Assembly (NCBI GenBank): GCA_963989385.1
Contig: OZ022499.1
Span: 48,535,757 to 48,599,756 of the forward strand
Length of the DNA: 64,000 nucleotides
Reading direction: 5' to 3'
Source: Ctena decussata
Lineage: Eukaryota > Mollusca > Bivalvia > Lucinida > Lucinidae
Numbering within the stretch: the first letter of the stretch is position 1; each line of letters starts with the position of its first letter. The notes beneath the pieces are model-generated. The model ran no database searches and was not told the DNA's origin. It saw only the letters and a list, made by a program, of their open reading frames with translations. Shown piece by piece: positions 54,248 to 61,982 of this stretch. Position numbers and translations under genes: made by a program.

Positions 54248-54892
54248 ATGCATCTCATAATTTCTGATATGAGCAATCCTGTAATCCTGCAACAGTATAT
54301 TGACAACAGAGATGGATTCAAGCGGGTGGGATTAAACAGTTTTACATACTGTTTGGGTTGGTATAATGTTCATAATGAAGTCATTCAAAAACAAGGCGAG
54401 ACTCCTGTTCGCATAACGCCTGGGTATTATAGTTTTCAGCAGTTAGCAGATATATTTCGCAGCCATAAAATCAGTATGTCTGTAGATGAAACCAACGGAA
54501 TAGTGACTTTGACTACACCTATTGAGTTAAAAATAAGCAAAAGACTCAAGACAATGCTTGGACTCCAGATTAAAGGCCGTTTTTTTCCAAAACACATTTA
54601 TCAAGGTGAAAAGCCGCTGGACTTTGCTGTTATAAAATCTTTGTATGTTCATTTGTCGGAAATAAATTCATCATATAATTACTTTAATGGCTCACCGAGT
54701 GATGTATTAGCAGTCATTCCCATTGAAAATAAAAGCTTTGGTGATATTATCACTGTCCGCTTTGAACACCCAGAACTCAAGCCGTTAAAGACAGGGGTCT
54801 TATCTGAATTGAAACTAGTTGTTAAAGATGAAAATAAAAACACGGTAGACAATCATGGTTTGCCCATGAGTTGTGTTTTAGAAATAATTTAA
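54248..54892 (+). CDS. Candidate minor capsid (penton-type, single jelly-roll) protein
   Basis: 214 residues, beta-rich in appearance, with GYYSFQQLADIF at 59-70 and alternating hydrophobic strands around 86-100, 133-142, 175-184 and 195-214. Length and pattern fit the minor capsid proteins of Polintons, which form the fivefold vertices. It stands first in a + strand series with the fibre-like gene 18 bp downstream, an order that makes sense for penton and fibre. Identification rests on general pattern and context, not on a catalytic motif, so a structure-based comparison is needed to be certain. Confidence 0.55.
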   Translation: MHLIISDMSNPVILQQYIDNRDGFKRVGLNSFTYCLGWYNVHNEVIQKQGETPVRITPGYYSFQQLADIFRSHKISMSVDETNGIVTLTTPIELKISKRLKTMLGLQIKGRFFPKHIYQGEKPLDFAVIKSLYVHLSEINSSYNYFNGSPSDVLAVIPIENKSFGDIITVRFEHPELKPLKTGVLSELKLVVKDENKNTVDNHGLPMSCVLEII

Positions 54893-54910
54893 ATTTCATT
54901 TTATATAATA

Positions 54911-55285
54911 ATGAGCATTTTTGGAAAACAGAGAGAAGATGTTTTAGAAACAACTCTAAATATGGATGGTAAACGCATAGTCAATGTAGCTTACCCTCGA
55001 GATCCAGATGAAAATGCGGCGTTTAACGGTGACGTGGTAACAGCAAAGGCTTTAAATGATTTAAGGAAACATTTGCTACACGAAGTGTTACAACGTCATA
55101 CTGATAATGTTATGAATGGTAGATTAGATATGACCCAGCATCGAATTTCTGGTCTTGCGAGTCCTGTTAATCCTGATGATGCAGTAAATCAAGCCTATAT
55201 TACATCGAGGTTGCAGACCATAACGAATTTACTAAACGAGTTTAATAAACGTATTAATAATTTGGAAAAAAATATAAAACAATAA
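54911..55285 (+). CDS. Fibre-like coiled-coil protein
   Basis: 124 residues. Two repeats of the kind found in viral and phage fibre shafts or collars are visible: LNMDGKRIVNVAYPRDPDEN with a following NGDVVTAKAL (about 16-47), and LDMTQHRISGLASPVNPDDA with a following VNQAYI (about 72-98). Each has the pattern (M/L)xxxxIxxxxxPxxxxDA plus V/Y residues. The C-terminus (about 99-124) is a heptad-like helix suited to trimerisation. It probably forms a short trimeric spike or adaptor attached to the penton. A receptor-binding knob is not present in this frame. Confidence 0.6.
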   Translation: MSIFGKQREDVLETTLNMDGKRIVNVAYPRDPDENAAFNGDVVTAKALNDLRKHLLHEVLQRHTDNVMNGRLDMTQHRISGLASPVNPDDAVNQAYITSRLQTITNLLNEFNKRINNLEKNIKQ

Positions 55286-55288
55286 AAA

Positions 55289-55881
55289 ATGAAACCGCCA
55301 ACGGCTCCTTATCAGGATTTGGGAGATGAGAAAATTTATCCGGATTTGTCTAAAGACTGTCAAAACTATCGCTTACAAAAATATCAGAAATAGAAAAGCA
55401 ATTAATAAGAGAAAAAGATGTTAGAAAGGCTTTATATAAAAAATATAAACGCGGAGTCAACCTCACAGACGGCGTTGATACTGCATTGATTTCTGCAAGT
55501 GTCGTTATGGCTGGGATAGGCCTGGCAGTGCCAGTGATGCTGCCTTTAGAAATTGCAATTGTCTGCGGATGCATGGGCGCCTGCGTGAAATTGGTGAGAC
55601 GTAAATTAATGTCAAAGGCACAAAAGCACTATGAGATTAAAACTCTTGGAGAAAGTAAGTTGAATTCTGTTAAAAATTTGATTTCCAAAGCCTTAAATGA
55701 TGGACAGATATCAGAACAAGAATTTAAGATTGTTCTTGATGAGCTGGACAGATATAATGATTTAAAAGATAAAACACACACCAAACAGTCTGGTCTGAGT
55801 GAGCAAGAAAAACAAGCTTTGATAGACAAAGGAGAAGCCAAAGCGCTAGAGCTAATCAAAAAAAAGATAAGCGCCACATAA
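55289..55881 (+). pseudogene. Conserved Polinton membrane protein, frame broken once
   Basis: The ATG at 55289 (four bases after the fibre gene) opens a frame that stops at 55391. Codons of the same protein continue in another frame from about 55360 to the stop at 55881, where a 131-codon open frame is visible from 55486. The break lies between about 55355 and 55362. The second part has a Lys-rich helix, a long hydrophobic region (about 55480-55590) and an acidic segment DGQISEQEFKIVLDELD that looks like a helix-loop-helix. Function unknown. The break may be a mutation or a single-base assembly error. Confidence 0.65.
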
Positions 55882-55956
55882 TTTTGTTCAACAAATTTGT
55901 GTTTGTGAATGATCCACCACCAAAATATCAAAATTAAACACTTCCGGTTGACCTAC

Positions 55957-57270
55957 TTATTTTTTTTTCAAAATCCATTCTTTGGCTGCCGCATATACCA
56001 ACCCAGCAACAAGCACAACAACAGCCCACAGATTATTACCAAACCAGTTTACAACCTTACCGGTTGCAGACAGCAGCCAAGACACAATTGACCCAATTAT
56101 ACCAGGCAACGCAGCTGCCGCTTTTCCAGCAAGATTTGCTAGTAGTCTAGCAAGATTATGCAGTTGTTTTTAACCCATTCTTTGGCTCCACCTTGCGATG
56201 GTTTGGGTGTTGTACCACCGCCTCCAGAAGTTGGAATTACAGCTTCAACAATAACACCAATAATCATGCCAAGAGCCGTCAAAATACTAACTATCGTTAT
56301 ACCTTGCTCTTTGAACAATGTTTTCAACCGCTCACGCAATGTCGTATCTTTTTTCAAAACTTTGTCAATAGTTTCTTTTATCCTGTTTATTTGACCCCGC
56401 AACTCTTCTTTGTTTGCACTGGCAGCCTCCAGTCTTGCGGCTCTTTCATCTTCTAAGTTTTTTAAACGAGCCTTTATTTCATTTTTACTGATTTCATCCT
56501 CAGCCTCTTGTAATTTCCTTTTTTTCTTTTGCAATTTCTTTATCAAGCTCGTTTAGTTTTGCTAAATTATTTGTAAGTTCACCGCGGTTGCGTTGCAATG
56601 CCTTATCTAATCCTTGAAGTTCCCGCAGTGTTAGACCCTCTGTTTGTGTGCCAGTGTGTACCCAATCAGTAAGAGATGTTTCCAGTGACTTAACGGCCGT
56701 CTCTGCACCAATTACCGTATTTGTTAAATCTTGCAGTTCAGTGCCACCTGACATCTCTAGATCCATGTCATTTGTTGTGCTTTCCAAAGCCTGCCGTACT
56801 TGCTGAGATAGCTGTGTTTTACTCCTGTAATCTGGTAAATTCAAATACTGCCGCACTGCTAATGTGCCTCCTGAGCCAACAACCCTATTATACTCATTTG
56901 CCAGAGTACCAAGAGAAAGAAACTCTGCACCACCTTGTTTTGCAGTAATTCTGATTTCTTTGTCACCAACACTCCATAACAGTGTCTTGCCATCATTTGA
57001 TATCCTAAACTGGTTGTAATCTATCTTGCTCGGGGCCATTTTGTATCGCTTCTCTATTTCATCATAAAATGTTTTAACAAGTCGTTTTTTCTGTTCTTCA
57101 ACTGCAGACTTTCGGAGTTCACCCCTTAAATCATCAATTGCCCCACTTTGATTCAAAATGATTCGCTGATCGGTTTCATCCGGCACCATCGGTAATCTGT
57201 CATCTATGTCATCGACGTCATCATAATCATCGTCAAATGTAGGATTCTCAAACTCGTAACCGTCGGCCAT
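55957..57270 (-). pseudogene. Conserved Polinton structural-type protein, frame broken twice
   Basis: The first part (57270-56500) starts MADGYEFENPTFDDD with a strongly acidic N-terminus. A domain around FRISNDGKTLLWSVGDKEIRI (about residues 85-105) follows, then helices. Near 56520 the coding frame shifts at a run of seven A. The continuation (to 56139) is a long charged coiled coil followed by a membrane-like segment TIVSILTALGMIIGVIVEAV. Near 56160 it shifts back at a run of five A, and a hydrophobic tail (WLLSATGKVVNWF, LWAVVVLVAGLVYAAA) runs to the stop at 55957. Original length about 430 residues. Both breaks are single-base changes in A runs. Confidence 0.7.
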
Positions 57271-57312
57271 TATTTATTTATTGAATAAAAATATATTTGT
57301 ATCAAATAAAAA
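57271..57312. promoter_or_regulatory. Bidirectional promoter candidate 2
   Basis: A 42-bp A/T spacer between the divergent start codons. It contains TATCAAATAAAAA directly before the + strand ATG, exactly as in the spacer at 54210-54247, and a TATTTATTTATTGAATAAAA stretch serving the - strand. Confidence 0.55.
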
Positions 57313-58578
57313 ATGTCTGCCTACGGAAGTAAACTGGACCCTTATAGAAAACTACGAGAACCGCTAGGCGTAAAAGGAATTCGGCAAAGCGTAGTAATCA
57401 CTAACAACCCCAGCACTATCGACCAAAACCAGCAGTTGCTTGTGAGATTTCCAAATCTAAGTAATAATGATGTCATCGTCCCAAGAACTGCACGTCTCGC
57501 TTTCACTATTGAACTGACCAGCAAAGATCCCAATGCGACAGTCTTTCAAAATATTGGTAGAGCCATCGTGAAGAAAACAACCATTAAAATAAGCGGCAAT
57601 GAAGTCATGTCAATAGATGACAGCGACATATTTCACTGTTATGTTGACTTATGGAAATCCCCATCTGAGCGGATAAACATGGCCTACCAAGGCATCGGCA
57701 AATCAAACATGTTAAAACACAGAGTCGGGGCAGGAAACGCAACAGCTGACATTGAAGACCAGGCCGTCGCTGGCGCCTTCAAGAACAGGTTTTGCATCCC
57801 ACTGGACTTTGAACTGCTAGAGACGCATATGCCCTTTTACCAGGCCGGGCTCGGTGATAGGCTAGAGTATGAATTAACATTTAATGACTATTACAAAGTA
57901 ATCAGCTCAACGGATGCCGACAGCAGTTATGCCATCAGCAATATCTGTTTAGAATTCGACATGGTAACCGACTCAGAACTTGCACGAACAATCAGACAAC
58001 AGGTCAGTGGCAGAATGGCGATATTGTATGACCGTATTTTGCGGCACAGAAAAATCACAAAGAAAAAGTCTGATACCCTGTGGAATATCAACTTGAATGT
58101 CCCAGCAAGAAGCATGAAGGGGATTTTAATGTTGTTTGAAGACCCGGACAGGACAACCACTGAAGATTTTTACAATCCAAAAATCACAAAAGTTGAAATG
58201 ACAATAGAAGGCATACCGAATCAACTGTACAGCCAAGGCATGCGGCAGTACCAACAGTGGGACGAAATCAATAAATACTTTGCGCTGACATCCAAACGCG
58301 ACAAAGAAACCGATAAAGTTGCAAAAGACTTATACTTCAGCGACACTAACATTGAAAAATATCTCACCAAAAGATTCGCTTTATGGCTTGACTTGCGTTC
58401 CACGGATGACAACACCTTGCACGGCAGCGGCAGAAGGATTGAAAATGCCAGTGAAGGGATAACAATCCAAATTGAAAAAGAACAAGGAGCAGATGAAAAT
58501 TTAAATATCTACATTTTTATAATACAAGATGCGCAAATCAATTTTGAAGATGGAAGATTTAGTGAAGTCAAATATTGA
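57313..58578 (+). CDS. Major capsid protein candidate (double jelly-roll)
   Basis: 421 residues, beginning MSAYGSKLDPYRK. Residues about 160-195 (CIPLDFELLETHMPFYQAGL and the following DRLEYELTFND) match in arrangement the signature of double-jelly-roll capsid proteins: IPL, aromatic, a loop, and a strand before the second sheet. N-terminal strands LLVRFPNL (42-49) and RLAFTIELTS (61-70) fit the first jelly roll. The family forms the pseudohexagonal capsomers of Polintons, virophages and adenovirus-like viruses. The gene directly precedes and overlaps the packaging ATPase, the usual morphogenesis-module order. The frame is intact. Slightly short for the class, but no truncation is evident. 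Confidence 0.75.
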   Translation: MSAYGSKLDPYRKLREPLGVKGIRQSVVITNNPSTIDQNQQLLVRFPNLSNNDVIVPRTARLAFTIELTSKDPNATVFQNIGRAIVKKTTIKISGNEVMSIDDSDIFHCYVDLWKSPSERINMAYQGIGKSNMLKHRVGAGNATADIEDQAVAGAFKNRFCIPLDFELLETHMPFYQAGLGDRLEYELTFNDYYKVISSTDADSSYAISNICLEFDMVTDSELARTIRQQVSGRMAILYDRILRHRKITKKKSDTLWNINLNVPARSMKGILMLFEDPDRTTTEDFYNPKITKVEMTIEGIPNQLYSQGMRQYQQWDEINKYFALTSKRDKETDKVAKDLYFSDTNIEKYLTKRFALWLDLRSTDDNTLHGSGRRIENASEGITIQIEKEQGADENLNIYIFIIQDAQINFEDGRFSEVKY

Positions 58579-59203
58579 GTTTCCAAAATATCCACACTCA
58601 GCTGTCATCTCGGGTCAAACGGGATGTGGTAAGAGTTTGTTTGTCCTAGATTTACTTGAAAAAGAATACAGAGGTGTGTTTGAAAAGATAGTCATACTTT
58701 GCCCCACCATTGAGTGGAACAAGGCCTACAAAACCAGGAGCTGGATTGGTGACGTACGTTGTCCAAAAGACAAAAGCATAATTATAGTAAACCCTGTGAT
58801 GCGAGATGGAACAGAAAGACTTCAAGAACTGCTGCGATATTTTTTTGATAAATTTGCTGGCCGACCCACATTGTACATCATCGATGACTGCTCTGCAACA
58901 AAAGAACTAACAAAGAAAAAAGACATGCTCTCACAGCTAGCATTTTCCGGCAGACACGTAGAGCAAAGCGTCTGGGTCATTTCTCAAAGATATATTTCTG
59001 TCTTGAAAGACCTTCGAGAGCAGGCAAAATGGGTCTGTATGTTTTACACCAAGGACAGAGATAGTTTTGAACATTGCTTTAGGGAAAATGATGTTGTTCC
59101 TGCGGATGAAAGGCAGAAAATAAAAAAAGAATTATCTGAGGTTAAACACCGTAAATTAATATTAAAAACTGACCAACCAACTGGGTATTGGTTAATGGAT
59201 TAG
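58550..59203 (+). CDS. Genome-packaging ATPase (FtsK/HerA, A32-like)
   Basis: Walker A GQTGCGKS lies at residues 29-36 and Walker B TLYIIDDC at 114-121, counted from the earlier possible start at 58529. The motif ISQRYISVLKDLREQA (about 151-166) is in the place of the sensor/arginine region of this class. I prefer the ATG at 58550 (MEDLVKSNIEFP), because the 7 residues before it are basic and unlike the family start. The reading frame overlaps the capsid gene by 29 bases. The enzyme hydrolyses ATP to drive DNA into the procapsid. Family members are found next to jelly-roll capsid genes in many DNA viruses. Confidence 0.85.
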   Translation: MEDLVKSNIEFPKYPHSAVISGQTGCGKSLFVLDLLEKEYRGVFEKIVILCPTIEWNKAYKTRSWIGDVRCPKDKSIIIVNPVMRDGTERLQELLRYFFDKFAGRPTLYIIDDCSATKELTKKKDMLSQLAFSGRHVEQSVWVISQRYISVLKDLREQAKWVCMFYTKDRDSFEHCFRENDVVPADERQKIKKELSEVKHRKLILKTDQPTGYWLMD

Positions 59204-59411
59204 CTAAAAGCAAATATAACAATGCTTAAAGCAAAACATAGCGCAAAAATAGCAATGTTTTAAGCAAAAAGCAATGCTTAAAACAAAAATAGCAATACTA
59301 AAAATGATACTAGAACTAATAACAATTGCTTCTGCCGCTGTTAATATCTCAGTCGGATGTTTGATTTTTTTCATTTATTTTAAGTTAAAATATATTTTCC
59401 AAAATATAAAA
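59204..59411 (+). other. Low-complexity spacer with a possible small membrane peptide
   Basis: 59210-59295 is a repeat of AAAGCAA / AATAGCAATG words. A frame from 59274, in phase with the next gene, encodes a hydrophobic stretch (LELITIASAAVNISVGCL and FFIYF). It might be an N-terminal extension of the next protein, but the A-rich leader before 59412 argues for a start there. Confidence 0.4.
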
Positions 59412-59921
59412 ATGAACGCTGAAGATCTATTAGAAAATATTTCACTAGATACACCAGCTGAACGCCAAGATGTGCCAAAACGAGAGAGACTTTCAGCCAT
59501 TATAGCCGGAGGTGGAAGTCGGCAATATTTGGGGCGTGAGTTGCAACTCTCAGACATAGATGAAATGACGCCCCAAGAAGTTGATAAGCTTTACTGTAGA
59601 TATGAAGCCAGGCTTGGTGCAAGTATGACTAAGACGTTGGGCAATTCTTTTATTAATTTATATGTCATGGGGGTGTTAAAGTATTTCCATGTGGAAAACC
59701 CACCCAAGCTATTAGAAGATCTAGAAGAAGACCCATTTATCAATCATGCTCTGACAAGCGTTTGCTGTGAGCTGTATTATAAGTATGGAATGTACCTGGC
59801 TCCATTTACAGCAATGCTAACAACTGCAAAGCATATTAATTTTAACAAAAATAAAAATGCCATAGAAAAAAATGAATCAGGAAATTCAGGAAGCTCAGAA
59901 AACTCAAGAACCCCAGAGTGA
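59412..59921 (+). CDS. Conserved Polinton protein of unknown function
   Basis: 169 residues from MNAEDLLENIS. The central and C-terminal parts (LYCRYEARLGASMTKTLGNS, then FINLYVMGVLKYF, ELYYKYGMYLAPFTAMLTTA) look well conserved in style and largely helical. The tail is Asn/Ser-rich. No enzymatic motif is visible. The start follows AAATATAAAA, the same A-rich leader type as other genes of the element. If the upstream ATG at 59274 is used, the protein gains a membrane segment. It overlaps the following gene by 50 bases. Possible minor virion or scaffold component, by position only. Confidence 0.6.
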   Translation: MNAEDLLENISLDTPAERQDVPKRERLSAIIAGGGSRQYLGRELQLSDIDEMTPQEVDKLYCRYEARLGASMTKTLGNSFINLYVMGVLKYFHVENPPKLLEDLEEDPFINHALTSVCCELYYKYGMYLAPFTAMLTTAKHINFNKNKNAIEKNESGNSGSSENSRTPE

Positions 59922-60309
59922 ACCCAAGAGTGAACCCCAGAAAAGTGAAGGTCCACAAAAACGTGAAGAACCCCTAAAAGAAAAAAACCAAAAACGTGAA
60001 GAACCCCTAAAAGAAAAAAACCAAAAACGTGTCGCGGCTGGCGCTGAAGCCAGATGGAAACAAAAACAAGCCCAAACCCTGGAAGCTGAACCAATCAAAA
60101 TAACAAGAGAGCCACAGCTACCAGAGCGGCAACCAACAGTGACTGTTTATAAGAACTATATTCCGCTCTGTGTGATGATCGGAGCTGTAGGCGTTGGTAT
60201 TTACATGATTTACAGTAAAACTGAAATAAAACAACCTCAATCACAACCTAAATCACAACCTAAAATACCTGAGATACAAACGTCGATAGACCCTTTTGAA
60301 ATGAGATAA
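59872..60309 (+). CDS. Lys/Gln-rich single-pass membrane protein
   Basis: 145 residues. Residues 1-60 are very rich in Glu, Lys, Gln and Pro and include an 11-residue direct repeat (KREEPLKEKNQ twice, about 30-51; the DNA repeat is visible at about 59960-60030). A basic patch (AEARWKQKQAQ) precedes a membrane segment at about 96-115 (YIPLCVMIGAVGVGIYMIY), followed by a short SQPKSQPK tail. The charged, disordered head and single membrane span resemble internal membrane or DNA-contact proteins of membrane-containing virions. Function is not known. Confidence 0.55.
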   Translation: MNQEIQEAQKTQEPQSEPKSEPQKSEGPQKREEPLKEKNQKREEPLKEKNQKRVAAGAEARWKQKQAQTLEAEPIKITREPQLPERQPTVTVYKNYIPLCVMIGAVGVGIYMIYSKTEIKQPQSQPKSQPKIPEIQTSIDPFEMR

Positions 60310-60343
60310 TTAAAATTAAAAAAACTATTTTTTCACAAAAAAA

Positions 60344-60577
60344 ATGGCAGCCATTGACGGTAAACAAATTGCAAACATGCTTTATCATGCCGGAGTAGAA
60401 ACTCTTCTCACTGTTGGGTACTCAGAACTTGGCAAGAAACTCTTGAGAAGACCTGCACCAAAAGTGGATTTTAATATGGGTGATATTGGAATGCTTTCTA
60501 TTGATATACTGCTGGCGATGGCCACACGCGATATGTTGATTAAGCAGGGTATTATTCCAGCGGATATTATGAAATAA
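60344..60577 (+). CDS. Small conserved Polinton protein, 77 aa
   Basis: MAAIDGKQIANMLYHAG start, a basic middle (KKLLRRPAPK) and a hydrophobic segment (about 47-62, GMLSIDILLAMATRDM). It follows an A-rich leader (CACAAAAAAAATGG) and lies 34 bp after the previous gene. Probably a small membrane-associated virion protein; no family assigned. Confidence 0.55.
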   Translation: MAAIDGKQIANMLYHAGVETLLTVGYSELGKKLLRRPAPKVDFNMGDIGMLSIDILLAMATRDMLIKQGIIPADIMK

Positions 60578-60612
60578 TTTCTGTTTTAAACTTTTTTATC
60601 ACGATAAACAAA

Positions 60613-61038
60613 ATGGCTAGTGCAGTAGCGATGATGTTAGGAGGTGCCGTGGTCAATGCCTTGGCGTTCACAGGAAGTAATTTTTTATTCTCAAAATTGG
60701 GAAAAAACAACGATGCTGAGGCGGAAAGAGAAAGGCATGATAAAGCAGTCGAACAATTAGAAGCGGCTCAAGCAGCTTGGAGCAAAAAAAGAACCCAGAG
60801 ATTGGATTTTATCAATGAGGAAATACAAAAAGAACATCATGCTGAGCAGACGTTTGACAATGTTGATCAGGCTATGAAACAATACTATTACATTACTGGC
60901 AAAAAACTAGACCCACTTCCTCAGGAGCCAAAGTTGAGTGATTATTATGCACCATCCCCAGATCAGCAAAACCGTGAATTGTTGTTTATTGTTGCGGGGA
61001 TGGCAGCAACCGGGTTTTTGGCTTATAAGTTTATATAA
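60613..61038 (+). CDS. Coiled-coil protein with hydrophobic ends
   Basis: 141 residues: an Ala/Gly-rich hydrophobic N-terminus (about 4-26), a charged coiled coil (about 35-65, AERERHDKAVEQLEAAQAAW), a Tyr-rich linker (about 97-118), and a C-terminal membrane segment (about 123-141, LLFIVAGMAATGFLAYKF). The leader GATAAACAAA precedes the ATG. Two membrane ends and a central helix again suggest a structural role in a membrane. Function unknown. Confidence 0.55.
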   Translation: MASAVAMMLGGAVVNALAFTGSNFLFSKLGKNNDAEAERERHDKAVEQLEAAQAAWSKKRTQRLDFINEEIQKEHHAEQTFDNVDQAMKQYYYITGKKLDPLPQEPKLSDYYAPSPDQQNRELLFIVAGMAATGFLAYKFI

Positions 61039-61079
61039 ATTTATTATTTTTTTAGTCTTAAAATTGGAATAAAAAAATA

Positions 61080-61982
61080 ATGGAAAAGATTTACTACAGC
61101 CCAAAGGGGTTCTGGAAAGGGCTCCCCGCAGTAGAGAAACTAGCAAAAGAAGCAAAAGTCAGTAAAAAGCAGGCGCTTGAATTTTTAAAAAAGCAGGCGG
61201 TGTGACAAATATATTTACCCGCACCAAAGAAAATAATACGGCCCAGGTTTGATGCGTCCACCCCAAATGAAATTCATCAGGCAGATTTGTTGTTTTTGCC
61301 GCATGATACAGTCAACCGCAAGACATACAAATATGCGCTGACAGTCGTTGATATTGAAAGCAGATATAAAGAGGCGGAGCCTCTGACTTCAAAAGACAGT
61401 AAAGAAGTTGCGAAGGCGTTTGAAAATATTTACAAGCGAAAGCTGAACTTTCCCAAGCTTCTACAGGTAGATCCGGGCAGGGAGTTCATGGGCTCTGTGA
61501 CACAGCTGATGGCGAAACACAACGTAAGTATCAGACGTGGCAGGAAAGAGATCCACAGAGACCAAGCTTTGGTTGAGAGGTTCAACAGGACACTGGCTGA
61601 AAGGCTTTTTGGTTATCAGTATGCGAAGGAATTGGAAAATCCGCACAAACGCAACAGAGAATGGGTAAAAAGATTACCGGAAGTGATCAAAGCCATAAAT
61701 GCGGAGACGAAAAAAACCCCTCCAGTGAAACAGAAACGGACTGTAGGGAACCCTATTTGTCCTGATGCCACTGTAAGATATTTATATCAACCTGGAGAAC
61801 AAGAAGGGGGCGTACGCCGTGCCACGGACCCAATATGGAGTGTCAGTATTCATAAGATAAGTCATCACATTGTTCTGCAGGGCATCAGGGTTTATTATTT
61901 AATGCCACCAGCTCCGCAGAGAGGTTTCGTAACAGAAGAACTGCTTATTGTTCCTGCTGATACCCAAACGCGTATGTTGTGA
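61080..61982 (+). pseudogene. int: Retroviral-type integrase interrupted by one TGA
   Basis: The frame opens at ATG 61080 after an A-rich leader, runs 41 codons (MEKIYYSPKGFW and onward) and meets TGA at 61203-61205. The same frame then continues for 258 codons to 61982. Downstream are the DDE residues Asp69 (QADLLF), Asp131 (VDPGREF) and Glu166 (ALVERFN), numbered from 61080, with 34 residues between the last two. A C-terminal SH3/chromo-like region with WSVSIHKIS follows. The family inserts the linear element into host DNA. The stop lies before all catalytic residues, so no active protein is expected unless there is readthrough or internal initiation. The 3' end overlaps the polymerase 3' end by 38 bp. 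Confidence 0.82.

Noticed and set aside
56500..56546. Programmed -1 frameshift at the A-rich slippery site in the broken structural gene
   Set aside because: The A AAA AAG heptamer is in the right phase, but a -1 shift leads into the wrong frame. The downstream coding frame needs +1, so a homopolymer indel is the simpler explanation.
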